NCBI GenBank assembly: GCA_003194525.1
Contig: NBIV01000057.1
Location: 310,001-374,000, forward strand
Source: Gracilariopsis chorda
Lineage: Eukaryota > Rhodophyta > Florideophyceae > Gracilariales > Gracilariaceae
Direction: 5' to 3'
Length of the DNA: 64,000 nt
Shown here: positions 10,306 to 20,072 of the stretch, piece by piece
Position numbering within the stretch: position 1 is the first letter of the stretch
Layout: every line of letters starts with the position of its first letter
Position numbers and translations under genes: made by a program
The notes under the pieces: generated by a model
Seen by the model: the letters and a program-made list of their open reading frames with translations, nothing else
Database searches by the model: none
What the model was told of the DNA's origin: nothing

Positions 10306-11374
10306 GCCGCCAATATCTGAACTCCAACGACACTTGGCCATGAGAGTGGTGATGGAAATTCAACGCACCGAAGTTCAAGTGCGCATTGTAATTCTCAGTT
10401 CTTGATACTGGGGAAGGAGGCAGACATACGCGGCGTACTTTTATGGGTCTGCATCCCCAAAGATGATTACCAAATACAAGAAGCTGCTGCGATGGTTGTT
10501 GAAGACAACGAGGTGAACTAACGAGGTGCGCTTAAACGTGTTCCGAGATCAACCGCAGGTCAATTCGGGATTGGTATCGATATCTGCCGACGGTACCCTT
10601 GGTAGCTATCGTATCTATCATTATCGACAACGGTACTCTTTGGTACAACGATGCCTAGCTAGAAGACTTGTTGGCGTTGAACACTCTCAGATATGAAAAG
10701 GCAAGCGGTCCCTGCGCAAACGGTACCTGTACTGTTTAGACTACCTTTTGGTACACACGTGGATGGTGATCGATTGCTTACAATAGACAGAAAAGCAACA
10801 TTACAGTTTCTCGAGTTCTTTTCCAGGTATGACAACTATTTGTTCAAGCTAAAAGAATAATTCTTGAATGCGATCCTTATTTCATCGGCTCGCTTTCTTT
10901 TCTTGGTTTTGATGAGCGCTCATGCTACTTGTTGCCACCTCCCATATAATATTTCGTTACGCGCGCCATCATCTCCAAGCACTTTCCAACTGCAAGTTGG
11001 TAACTTTCGCGAACGAACCAGATCGAATGTTTCATTCGTCCTATACCAAGCACAGGCCAGCAAAACGTGAGGCATACGTGAATTGCTCTATAGAGCGACT
11101 CTACATCTTGGAAATGTTTCAAAAGCAAAAGATAATTGAAACGAACGCCTTAGTCTGAAAACTGCGATATACCGTCAACAGTTCGTCGGCGGGATGTTGA
11201 ATTTGTTTGAGCGATCTTGTCAGAATACAGCTACGGAGCCCATAAGAGTGTTGTTATGGCCAAAGAAAGAAAGAAAGCAGATAGCATGGTACCCTGTCAT
11301 TTTTGGCAATACGTATAGCAATCGTAGATGGCTGTGATTTCACGCGGTTTCCCGAACGGCTTACTAATAATATT

Positions 11375-11421
11375 CGTGTTCTTCTGGTGCAATCATATTA
11401 TGATTGCACCAGAAGAACACG
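11375..11421. repeat. 47-bp inverted repeat: perfect 23-bp arms, 1-nt spacer
   Basis: The left arm (11,375-11,397) begins CGTGTTCTTCTGGTGC and the right arm (11,399-11,421) is its exact reverse complement, ending GCACCAGAAGAACACG. The single spacer base is T. Such a perfect long palindrome is not expected by chance and may be a short inverted-repeat element, a hairpin-RNA locus, or a protein-binding or cruciform site. Confidence 0.9.
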
Positions 11422-11433
11422 TTTGCCTCCTGT

Positions 11434-11460
11434 TTTTAGCGCCAGTAGCTGCTAAAAACT
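11434..11460. repeat. Second hairpin next to the 47-bp palindrome
   Basis: Arms GTTTTTAGC and GCTAAAAAC enclose a loop of about 9 bases, starting only 13 bases after the first palindrome. On the minus strand the arm begins GTTTTTAGC as well, so a transcript from either strand would fold. Confidence 0.75.
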
Positions 11461-12398
11461 GTTATCGAAGGTCGAATATAGGGAAAATGCTTCTATGACA
11501 TTCTCGCCTCTTGAACATTATCCTGTCCTTAGTTTCGCTACTGTAGCATGGTCTAAACACAGTAGCATCAGCCATACTCCTCATAATCACCGGTACTTCG
11601 TCCAGGAGAACAACCAAGCGGCTCGTTTCTCGAGTAGACAGCAAAGCAGTTTCTAGATGCGGCTTTCCTCTCTAAGCCAATGACGAGCGATGCGCCTGCG
11701 GCTTTTTTAAGATTTGTGACGAAAGCCTCCGCAAAATGGACCTCAAAGCCCACAACTTCGGATGACTGTTGGCTGTGGGATTTCTTGACATCGAAAAACG
11801 AAAGCTCATCGTAATCAACAGGCCACCGGATGTGGCCGCGAATGCAACAGATTTGTGTACATTGCGTTTCACGTGCTGGTATCTTGTGCTTGCTGTGGTG
11901 ACGACGGTAATGCGCTCACCTGAAGCAGTACGAAAGAATCGAGGATGGAATGGGGTATACTACTGTGTGGGTTATTCAAAGATCGCCAAATAGCTTCCGC
12001 TTGGTGACAACTTGCTGCAGTTGCTGTCTTGAACTGCTTGAAATCCGGCTCACAGTAGGCGACGGTTCGGGTTTAAGGTTTTTGCTCAAAATCGTCCCTC
12101 TCATCGGTGTCGACCAATGAACGCTCACATATGTGACTGTTCACCGCATGGGATGCGCGTGGCCGCGTCTTATTTGTTGTTGTCACCATATCCCATGCAC
12201 CGCGGCATTTGCCGTCAACCCTTCACTTCACATCTCATGCCGCGCATGCGTATGTCTCCTTCCTGTCTCTCGTTCCGTGCTTCGTAGCATGTCTTCTTCA
12301 CAGCTTGCTCACCTGACAAGTTCCTACTGTAGTTCGAAGTGCACAACGGCACCAAAATGTACACCCATTCTCATAAACTTGCATACAGAAACCAAAAT

Positions 12399-13150
12399 GA
12401 GGATTAGATATTCCAAAAGTCGGGCTCGATCCTTCTAATTCAAGCAGCCGATAGTCACAGCTGATTCTTAGATTTGATCTTTGAGAAACCGAGGAGAGAA
12501 CCGGATTTCAAAACAGATTTTGGAGCCAGTTCAGCTCGTGCTGGTATAAAAGGCGGGGTGATTGTCGATTTGAGCGGCGGGAAGGAGATTTGCCCGAGCC
12601 TGCAGCTCACTAGAAGAAGAAGACTTGGAATCTGGAGCGCGGAAGATGAAGTTGTGAGTTCGAGACCTGGGAATGGAGTACGAAGCATCTTGGAAGCTGG
12701 CCCGCTGGAAGCTGGACGTTACATGCAGAAGAAGACCTTTACTCAATAAAACCTTTTTCTATACCCCTAGAATATTTCATTCTCAAGTACTGTCAAAGAT
12801 TTGTTTGTTTAGTTTTCCTTTCCATGTCCAAACTAGATAAGTGGCGAGATGTATTAGTCGTATCTCCTCTATTGTACTGGACCCATGGCTGTTTTTGTAA
12901 TCTAGAAAGAAGCGTCTCCTTTTGTGTTTCCAAGCTAATGTGCGTGCGAGCAGTTAATATTCTAGAAGAAAGGAACAGAGCCACAAAGCTAACTGTCTTT
13001 CTAAAACGCCTTGTGTCGTATCGTGTGGGCAATAAATAGAAGTACTTGTGTTCTTAAAACGCATCTACAAATGTACTACGGATTCTTTCTTTACTATCGG
13101 GAAAGGTTCCATCAGTGTTTCCAAATCCATAAGTTGTCACCTGTGAGACA
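12399..13150 (+). repeat. Left arm of a large inverted repeat
   Basis: This stretch is the inverted counterpart of 16,573-16,185 followed by 15,410-15,040, with more than about 90% similarity by eye. The outer part holds a TATA-like GTATAAAAGG (about 12,543) and an AATAAA (about 12,743), as an LTR would. A 91-codon frame at 12,474-12,749 exists in both arms, but the DNA itself is near-identical, so its conservation proves nothing. The arms could be terminal inverted repeats of a foldback- or Mutator-like element, or two elements in opposite orientation. Confidence 0.75.
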
Positions 13151-13513
13151 TGCACAGTACCCGCTTTTCTCAACTATCATATCCATATGTAAACGGCACT
13201 TTCAATTGCAAGTTGAAACGAGCCCTAGTCCTAGTCCCGTCTCGAAGACAGACAAACATTTGTCTCCGGTAAGCAAGCGAGACCGAAGCCACCAACAGCT
13301 TATTGCAGCCCCGAACAAAGGTGAGAACGTTCTTCAAAATTGAAATCTGCGCTGTGATTTCCAAAGAAGGACAGTGAGGTCTTTGATTCATCGCCAGCTT
13401 GGTGACGGTTGCGGAACGAGTATCATTGTAAGCTACCCGTGGCGGCGTTAGCACTCTCCAATGCAGCAGCTGTCGATTCAACACCAAGGCAGAACACTCC
13501 ATCCTCAGTTCCG

Positions 13514-13575
13514 TAGTACACACTTGGTACAGCACCTGGTACCGCACTTAGTACTAACGTACCTGGAGTACACAC
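13514..13575. repeat. GTAC cluster
   Basis: Six GTAC tetramers fall within about 65 bases (TAGTACAC, TGGTACAG, TGGTACCG, TAGTACTA, CGTACCTG, GAGTACAC). One would be expected per 256 bases. GTAC is the core of copper-response elements in green algae, but a link here is speculation. The rest of 13,151-14,035 is C/T-rich without a supported gene. Confidence 0.5.
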
Positions 13576-14035
13576 CAGGCACTCCACTTCCCTGGGCACG
13601 TGCTACGCGCAGGCATTGGTCAGCGCCAGCGGAGCGGTTTTCACTCATCCGTTCGTTTCTGCATCGTGTCCATATGCAAGGCTCTCATCTGTCCAAACCG
13701 GCAGTGACACGTACAAGCCCATTCTAATTGATTCACATTGCATCAATGTCTCCTCTCTCTCCCATCCAAATACACATCCAGTACAACACGTAGATCGCGA
13801 TTATTGCTGATAATCAGCACAAAAAGACTCCCCAACCATCTCCGGACAACATATACTCCGTTTGGTATACGCCCATGTCATACGTCGCTCCCAGCTCACG
13901 TCCATTCCACAAGAATTTCTGTACTCTCGTGTACTTACCCCATCCACTTTCGGAGGTGAGCTCTTCCCTATACATACGCCCCATGCGCAAAGATTTCGTC
14001 TATTCCGTCATCCCTTCCCAACAGTCCATCCATCA

Positions 14036-14402
14036 TCATTCTGTAAGTTGCAAACATTCACGATTGAGTCTAGCAAAGCGGTATCTATGTTGTCGTATCT
14101 AACCACGCATTTCTCTTCTTTCTCTTTCCAGTCATCCCAATGCATTTCCGCAATGACTACAGATTCTCTTGCAGTGCAACGAATGACTCCGAGGTTGGTT
14201 GCAAAACTACCCAGTCTAGGTGTGGGAACCTAGTTGTGAAAACACTCTCCTTCGTGATGAAGTTGTAAAACGGGTCCCGCTTCGTGGTGTGTGCGCCGCA
14301 TCGACGGGTGGGTTGTAAAACCGTAGGGTAGCCAACCTCACTATACTGGGACGCGGCCAAATGAGAATCCATCATTTGGTCGTAGTTCCCATTCCGTCGG
14401 GT
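14036..14402 (+). repeat. Tandem duplication inside the inverted repeat, copy 1
   Basis: It starts CATTCTGTAAGTTG and is followed by a block (14,186-14,402) rich in GTTGTAAAAC, also found in the second copy at an offset of 551 bases. The block contains CGGGTCCCGCTTCGTGGTGT and ends with a CCATCATTTGG motif. It shows no coding signal. Confidence 0.75.
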
Positions 14403-14576
14403 GGTGTATCCGCCTGACGGTAGATGGATGGATATGCTTACTTTTCTTGTTTCTTGCTCATCAGCGACGGCATCCAAGGAGGCTTTGGCTAGGGGCATTT
14501 CTTGCAGTCCTGGTAAGCTCCGGAGTCTATTGGGTGCATGTCCTCTTCCGATATCAATACGTCGCGGCTTCTGGTA

Positions 14577-14952
14577 TCATTCTGTAAGTTGAAAACGTCT
14601 TTCTTCGTGCCTACCGATGCGATACTGTTATCCACGCTCGTTGTCTAACTTATAATGTACCATGCTTTCCCTGTGAGCCAGCCAAATGCATTTCCGTGTT
14701 ACTTGCAGAGTTTCATGGAGTGCGACGTATAGCGTACTCTGAGGTTGGTTGTAAAACGGCCCAGTCCAGGTGTGCGAACCTGGTTGTGAAAACAGTATCC
14801 TTCTCCATGAAGTTGTAAAACGGGTCCCGCTTCGTGGTGTGTGTGCAGCATCGACGGGCGGGTTGTAAAACCGCATGGTAACCAACCTCACTCTATTGGG
14901 ACGCAGTCAAATGAAACGCCATCATTTGGCTAGTGTTCCCACATCGTCAGAC
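14577..14952 (+). repeat. Tandem duplication inside the inverted repeat, copy 2
   Basis: Copy 2 repeats CATTCTGTAAGTTG, AATGCATTTCCG and the GTTGTAAAAC-rich block, with roughly 80-85% similarity to copy 1 by eye. Each block holds three or four GTTGTAAAAC/GTTGCAAAAC units at uneven spacing. Confidence 0.75.
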
Positions 14953-15039
14953 CATTGTTTCGCTGGAAGGGAGGTAGGTGGCAATGCGTACAGTAGAGTT
15001 GATGATAGCTAAAAGAATGGTTATCGTACTGTGCGTGTC

Positions 15040-15415
15040 TCGCAGGTGACAACTTATGGATATGGAATACTGATGGAACCTTCACCGATAGTAAAGAAAG
15101 CATCCGTAGTACATTTGTAGATGCGTTTTATGAACACAAGTACTTCTACTTACTGCCCACACGATACGACATAAGGCGTTTTAGAAAGACAGTTAGCTTT
15201 GTGGCTCTGTTCCTTTCTTCTAGAACATTACCTGCTCGCAAACACATTTCCTTGGAAACACAAAAGAGACGCTTCTTTCTAGACTACAAAGACAGCCATG
15301 GGTCCAGTACAATAGAGGATATACGACTAATACATCTCGCCATTTATCTAGTTTGAACATCGAAAGAAAAACTAAACAAACAAATCTTTGACATTACTTG
15401 AGAATAAAAGATTCT
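15040..15415 (-). repeat. Right arm of the large inverted repeat, inner part
   Basis: It is the reverse complement of 12,769-13,150 with scattered substitutions. It ends at the first copy of the 10-bp repeat AAAAGATTCT (15,406-15,415) that flanks the inserted retroposon-like element. Confidence 0.75.
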
Positions 15416-16188
15416 TTCTTCTTCTTCTTCTTTATGGGCGCACATTGTCTAATTGCGACGTTGTGGTAGAGCTTATCATAATTCCTTCTCAATCTCTCAA
15501 CAACTAAGGTTAACCGCTAGCTACTCCTCGTGAATGACAAGTTCTCTCTACCCCGTTACACCAGTCTTTAACTCCCGACTCAAAATATTGTTGATGGCTG
15601 TTGCTCACTCCCACCCTGCTGCAGCCGTGTTACGCTCACTAACTAGTATTCCAAGACGTAGTAGAATGGTACAAAACTTCTGCGGGGAGACCCGAATGTA
15701 TAATCCATTCCGTTCTGGCGCGTTTCGCCTCTTCCAGACTTTGCTTTGCTAATCCTTCCTCAACTCGAGAGAACGCCAGGTAAGGGGTACACCACGACAA
15801 GGCGGATTCCATGTACCACGTTCGCGCCACCCAGAAGATCTGGTAACATCTTACTCTCCCTTTTCTCTTTTCCCTTGGCGATAAAGGGCGGTAAGATCGG
15901 GTTGGGGCCCGTGTGTGCTGTAGATCTCAGCGTAAGTCCAGAAAACCCCTGTAAAACCATTCAGATCCTTGCACAGGCGGTGTTGTCTCTTCCTAAAATC
16001 CCTGGTCTCCGTTGGAGACCCATCGCGATCCCGCCAGAGTTTCCGTGGGAACCTCCATGATCCTTCTGGGAAAAGTTAGGGAAAGGTTGGTAAGATCCGC
16101 AGTGTTGCACGTGCCTCGTCCCTTCTGTTTCGCACAGATAAGCGGGGGTCTTTTTCCGACGCTACCGCCCAGGTCTTTAAAAGATTCT
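15406..16188 (-). mobile_element. Retroposon-like insertion (about 760 bp) with 10-bp target-site duplication
   Basis: The direct repeat AAAAGATTCT flanks about 763 bp (15,416-16,178) that is absent from the left arm. There the single site survives as AGAATATTTC (12,769-12,778, inverse orientation), an empty-site allele. Read on the minus strand, the insert ends in (AAG)n/(GAA)n next to the duplication. A simple-sequence 3' tail with a TSD of this length is typical of target-primed retroposition (SINE or truncated LINE). No reverse transcriptase was found, so it is likely non-autonomous. Confidence 0.7.
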
Positions 16189-16573
16189 AGGGGTATAGAA
16201 AAGACTTTATTGAGTAAAGGTCTTCTTCTGCATGGAACGTCCAGCTTCCAGCGGGCCGGCTTCCAGCGGGCCAGCTTCCAAGATGCTTCGTATTCCATTC
16301 CCAGGTCTCGAACTCACAACTTCATCTTCCGCGCTCCAGATTCCAAGTCTTCTTCTTCTAGTGAGCTGCAGGCTCGGGCAAATCTCCTCCCGGCCGCTCG
16401 AACCGACAATCACCCCGCCTTTTATACCAGCACGAGCTGAACCGGCTCCAAAATCTGTTTTGAAATCCGGTTCTCTCCTCGGTTTCTCAAAGATCAAATC
16501 TAAGAATCGACTGTGACTGTCACCTGCTTGAATTAGAAGGATCAAGCTCGACTTGCAAGATATCTAATCCTCT
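16179..16573 (-). repeat. Right arm of the large inverted repeat, outer part
   Basis: It is the reverse complement of 12,399-12,778, including the TATA-like and AATAAA-like motifs. It differs by an extra CTGGAAGC-type unit, so the GPLEAGPLEAG-type frame is longer than in the left arm. Confidence 0.75.
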
Positions 16574-16728
16574 TTTCCTTTGTTGTACGGAACCTTCCAA
16601 ATTGTTGGCCACTTGTACACCGTCTACTAAGTGTGACGATAACGCAAAATGCAAAGATGTGGAATCGAAAAACAGAACAAGCAGAGTTGCGAACTGGGGC
16701 ACGTGAAAGTGATGTGAGCTGAAGGTGA

Positions 16729-16747
16729 GGCCCTGTCTTAACAAGCG
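16729..16747 (+). repeat. Harbinger left terminal inverted repeat
   Basis: GGCCCTGTCTTAACAAGCG is immediately preceded by the TGA target duplication. Inside it lies a subterminal stretch rich in GTTCAC and GTTAAC units, also seen at the other end in a different order. Such subterminal motifs are usual binding sites for the element's own proteins. Confidence 0.85.
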
Positions 16748-17173
16748 CGTTCACCCGTTAACGCCAACGGTGTAAACAAGCGATAATTTGAGTCTTTCAA
16801 TAAACTTGTTGTTGTAAATTAATGTTTCATTTGCCCCGTGCCCCGAATGGCCAGCTTGCCAGCTCTTTCTACAATGCACCTCTTCACTGCTCCATTCTGT
16901 GCTACGCAGCCCAACGAGATCCCTGACAGTAGTACCAACAAGGGTAAGGCCATTTCAATTGTTCTTGCACTACACCGTTCAGCGTCAAGTCCTTCAAGTC
17001 TCTGTGTTGCTCTCCTATGGAAATTACAATGATGGACGTAACAAAAAAATCTTTCTTCGTTGCCTTGTAGCTCTGATATCATAGCACAATTACGGATTTA
17101 TTCAACGGTGGCATAACAATCGCAAAGTATATGAGACATAGCTGCGTTGATCCCAACCAGTTTTCATAACCGT

Positions 17174-18406
17174 ATGCTTATGCAAACTTCCATTGTTGTT
17201 GATCTCTTTTCGGGCTTTCTACATATTGCACGAAATTCAATTAACGCCACGAAAGCAGTGCGAAGACGTCTTCCAACCGCTATTAGACGACTCGTAACCT
17301 ATGAAGTCCTCTCTAGCAACCTCAAATCTCGAGACCACAAACAAATTTTTCGACTAACGAAAGATGAATTCGAAACCTTCTTTGACAGAGTTTTGCATGA
17401 ATTGACGAGAAATGTAGATATGAGTAAGAGATCCGGACGGAAAACGATCACACCACGAACGCGGCTTGCGATTACCTTGCGAGTTCTAGCAGGGTCAAGT
17501 TATGGAGACATTATGCTATCATTTCATATTGGTCGCTCTACGGCCTATCAGGTATTTCATGCGACACTAAAAGCGCTTATGAAAGTTTTGACCCTACCTG
17601 AACTGCCGCAAACGGTGGAAGAGCTTGACGAGCTCTCGTTGGGCTTTAGACCTTCCCGTAAGAGACTAAGATTAACCGGCTATATCGGAGCGATTGATGG
17701 CATTGCCATAAGAATTAAGAAGATATCGTGCTCTAACGCTGCAGCATTCTACTGTCGTAATGGTTATTATTTTCTACCGTTTCAGGCTCTGGTTGACTCG
17801 CAATACCGCTTTTTAGACGTTTCTATGCGTTGCGTGGTATCTACTCATGACCAACTTGCTCATTCTGTTTTCCAACTAGGGCAGTATCTTGCGACCAAGG
17901 AACTCCGAATCGAATACTGGATAGCCAGGGACGGGGCGTATCTTTGTATTGACAGTCTCATTTGCCCTATCCCTTTGTCTCAGATAACAAGCTGCTGGGA
18001 AGATGGCTTTAATTTCTACCTCTCATCTCTACAAATCCACGTGGAGCAAGCGTTTGGGATTTTGGTTGCATGGTGGCGTGTGCTAAGAGATCTAGAGTTT
18101 TCCATGGAAGTTAGCTCAGAAATAGTTGCCTTATGCATGAAGCTGCACATCTTCTGCGTAGAAAACAAGCCTCAACCAATGAAGGACATCACTGCTGACG
18201 ACCTTTGTCAGAGAAATCAGGACGTGCTTGCGTGGTACGACTGCTGCAAGGAGAGAATGGCTAGCTGGGTGAATGAAGAAGAATTAGAGCTCGAGGGAGA
18301 GGAGGATGTATTGACGAAGAGTGATGAATTGGTGGATGTCATTAGAAAGAAGAGTCTCACACGTCCCTTGCCTCCGGGAGCGCCGTGTCGTGCTGCTGAG
18401 CTTTAA
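17174..18406 (+). CDS. PIF/Harbinger DDE transposase
   Basis: From the first ATG the frame encodes 410 residues and is open throughout. The catalytic triad is visible as D175 in YIGAIDGIAIRI, D253 in ARDGAYLC and E291 in HVEQAFGILVAWWRVL, matching the DDE_Tnp_4/HARBI1 pattern. The N-terminal 160 residues include a helix-turn-helix-like stretch (YGDIMLSFHIGRSTAYQVF, about 110-128). It would cut and reinsert the element in the nucleus together with the partner encoded on the other strand. The acidic C-terminus (EEELELEGEEDVLTKSDE) is outside the catalytic fold. No stop or frameshift is visible, so the protein may still be functional although the partner gene is interrupted. Confidence 0.8.
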   Translation: MLMQTSIVVDLFSGFLHIARNSINATKAVRRRLPTAIRRLVTYEVLSSNLKSRDHKQIFRLTKDEFETFFDRVLHELTRNVDMSKRSGRKTITPRTRLAITLRVLAGSSYGDIMLSFHIGRSTAYQVFHATLKALMKVLTLPELPQTVEELDELSLGFRPSRKRLRLTGYIGAIDGIAIRIKKISCSNAAAFYCRNGYYFLPFQALVDSQYRFLDVSMRCVVSTHDQLAHSVFQLGQYLATKELRIEYWIARDGAYLCIDSLICPIPLSQITSCWEDGFNFYLSSLQIHVEQAFGILVAWWRVLRDLEFSMEVSSEIVALCMKLHIFCVENKPQPMKDITADDLCQRNQDVLAWYDCCKERMASWVNEEELELEGEEDVLTKSDELVDVIRKKSLTRPLPPGAPCRAAEL

Positions 18407-18489
18407 CCTTGCTCTAAATTTGCTTTACTTCGAAACTTTCTTCACGACAGCTTGTCTTCGAACAGACACTAGCTCTCCCCCAGATGATC

Positions 18490-18930
18490 TCAGAAAGAGA
18501 CGATCAACACGCAAGCCGCGTTTCGTGGTGAAAGAATTACCGACGCAACTCGGCCATGACCTCTGTCTGTAGCCAAAGATGAAACCTTGGCTCCACTCAT
18601 TGACCTGGGACTTCTTAACACAGCCGACATTTCTTCTGAAGCTGGATTGGTCCCAGTATCTCTGGAAGCCGTATGAGCGGATTGCATGAGGAACGCTGCC
18701 AGCTGTTGGTTAACAGTCTCCATCGAAGCTCTCAATGAAGCATTCTCAGTTTTCAACGTCTTTATATCGCTGCCCTTCTTCTCCATCTCGGCCGTGAGTC
18801 CTTCAGAGAGTTTGGCAAACTGCATGCTGCTTGTGTTGCTGTAAGTGAGTTGCGTCAATCCGTAGAACGTAATAAAACATGAGGGAAAGAAACGGGTCAG
18901 AAATAATAGCTGTTTTACAGCAAGTAACAA
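18490..18930 (-). pseudogene. 3' part of the Harbinger accessory gene (coiled coil)
   Basis: The minus-strand frame holds a heptad-like stretch (LSEGLTAEMEKKGSDIKTLK, continuing to about residue 80) and ends tail-to-tail with the transposase. It lies inside the transposon, left of the inserted element A, so I read it as the C-terminal part of the gene whose 5' part is at 28,934-30,655. The predicted protein would be a Myb-like DNA-binding partner with a dimerisation coiled coil. The exact end and any introns are uncertain. Confidence 0.5.
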
Positions 18931-19055
18931 TTATCGTTGCCCACCACCACCCGATGGCTAGTCTCTAGCAGATTTCGAGCCATCACGATCACACAAGTAG
19001 AACTGCTAGAGTCAGGTATTGCAATAAATCGTACCTAGATGAGAACAAAGCATAG

Positions 19056-19957
19056 TGAAGTGCAATCCTCAAGGAGGAAGACTGAGCGATGCCCTGCGGA
19101 CTTGGTGCTTTTGCCGCTTTCGCGTGTTTATGATTACTACCGCTATTAGCGGGTGTCTCAGCCCTCAGCGGATCCGCACTGTGCGCCACGTGCACACCTG
19201 TGCATGCGCCATGTGCCGCCCAAGGCGTGAGTGGACCACGTGTGACACGGATAGTCAAGAGGAGGTTGGCACCACGGTGTGGACATTTAGTTAACTTATA
19301 TTTATTATTTATTATTTATCTACGCTACAGTAGGGAGATTACTACACTATATAGTGGCTCGGCGACCTCGCCCTGACACTGAGTAAACTTCCCCAACCAG
19401 GGGTTCTTGGCTCTAAGTCTTTTCCGCTTTCGCGAGTCTTCTACGCTCCTCGGAGGTAAAGCCGCGTTACTAACGGTAGACCTATCCACCCTGCGTCACT
19501 AGGAGTATCACCGCCTTGGGCACTTGTCACTTAATTCACCACCGCCGTGTTCTCGCCCCTGTATAGGGTTCCTCTGTACCTTTTTCCGTGGTCCCGTTGG
19601 CCCACACCCCCGTCGCCCCCAATCAGGCATCCCCCGTATTTCCCTTACCCCACTCTCGTGGTTTCTACCGTTTTGTGAGGTTGTTCGTCACCGCTGACGC
19701 GTGTCTCTCGTGCCGGTATCCCGTGACGTCTTCCCCCACTTACGTGGACTCGTACTCCTTGGAAGGGCTGTTTTCCCATTCGTGGTGATCCTAATCCTAC
19801 CGTTTCAACTCTCCCCGCTTGGCGTGAGGGTGAGCCTCGGCTTTACAACCCGACTTCGTCGTTTTCATCCGGAGAGGCTCCGTTCGCTGTGTTACCCTCC
19901 AGAGGGGAAGATCCGAACGTCTTCGTGTGTTGTCCCGCTTGCGGGTATTGCACTACA
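19056..19957 (+). repeat. Element A 5' LTR
   Basis: It starts TGAAGTGCAA and ends TTGCACTACA, imperfect inverted termini. An AT-rich TATTTATTATTT stretch is followed by a 12-bp palindrome CACTATATAGTG at 19,345-19,356 that contains the likely TATA box. GC-rich mini-hairpins such as CCGCTATTAGCGG occur upstream of it. Confidence 0.95.
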
Positions 19958-19960
19958 AAG

Positions 19961-19973
19961 TGGTCTCCCGACC
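19961..19973 (+). promoter_or_regulatory. Primer-binding site of element A
   Basis: TGGTCTCCCGACC follows the LTR after a 3-nt AAG spacer. A TGG start matches the CCA end of a tRNA. The same spacer and TGGTCTCCCGA core occur in element B (reverse strand). It is not the initiator-Met site (TGGTATCAGAGC type). I cannot name the tRNA. Confidence 0.7.
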
Positions 19974-20072
19974 TAGCATCGGAAACGGTTAGGTTTTGTA
20001 TTACCTCTCCTCGGAGATTCACTGTCCAAACTTTTGGTTTCTTACCATTTCGTGGGAGTTTTTGGTCTACAC

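Larger units (their letters stand above)
10340..12398. other. Intergenic region with palindromes and GTAC-rich patch, no gene seen
   Basis: Open frames here are short and unrecognised. The stretch holds six GTAC tetramers between about 10,590 and 10,755, a 47-bp near-perfect hairpin at 11,375-11,421, and a second hairpin at 11,434-11,460. Confidence 0.5.

Noticed and set aside
12474-12749. 91-codon frame conserved at 12,474-12,749 (plus) and 16,207-16,545 (minus)
   Set aside because: The DNA of the two inverted-repeat arms is near-identical throughout, so the shared frame gives no evidence of coding.
14044-14132. GTAAGT...TTCTCTTTCCAG as a real intron
   Set aside because: There is no flanking coding sequence on either side, and the second repeat copy does not keep the acceptor.
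19588-19788. Identical 66-codon frames at 19,588-19,788 and 28,536-28,736
   Set aside because: They are the same part of the two LTRs of element A; identity follows from recent duplication by reverse transcription, not from coding selection.
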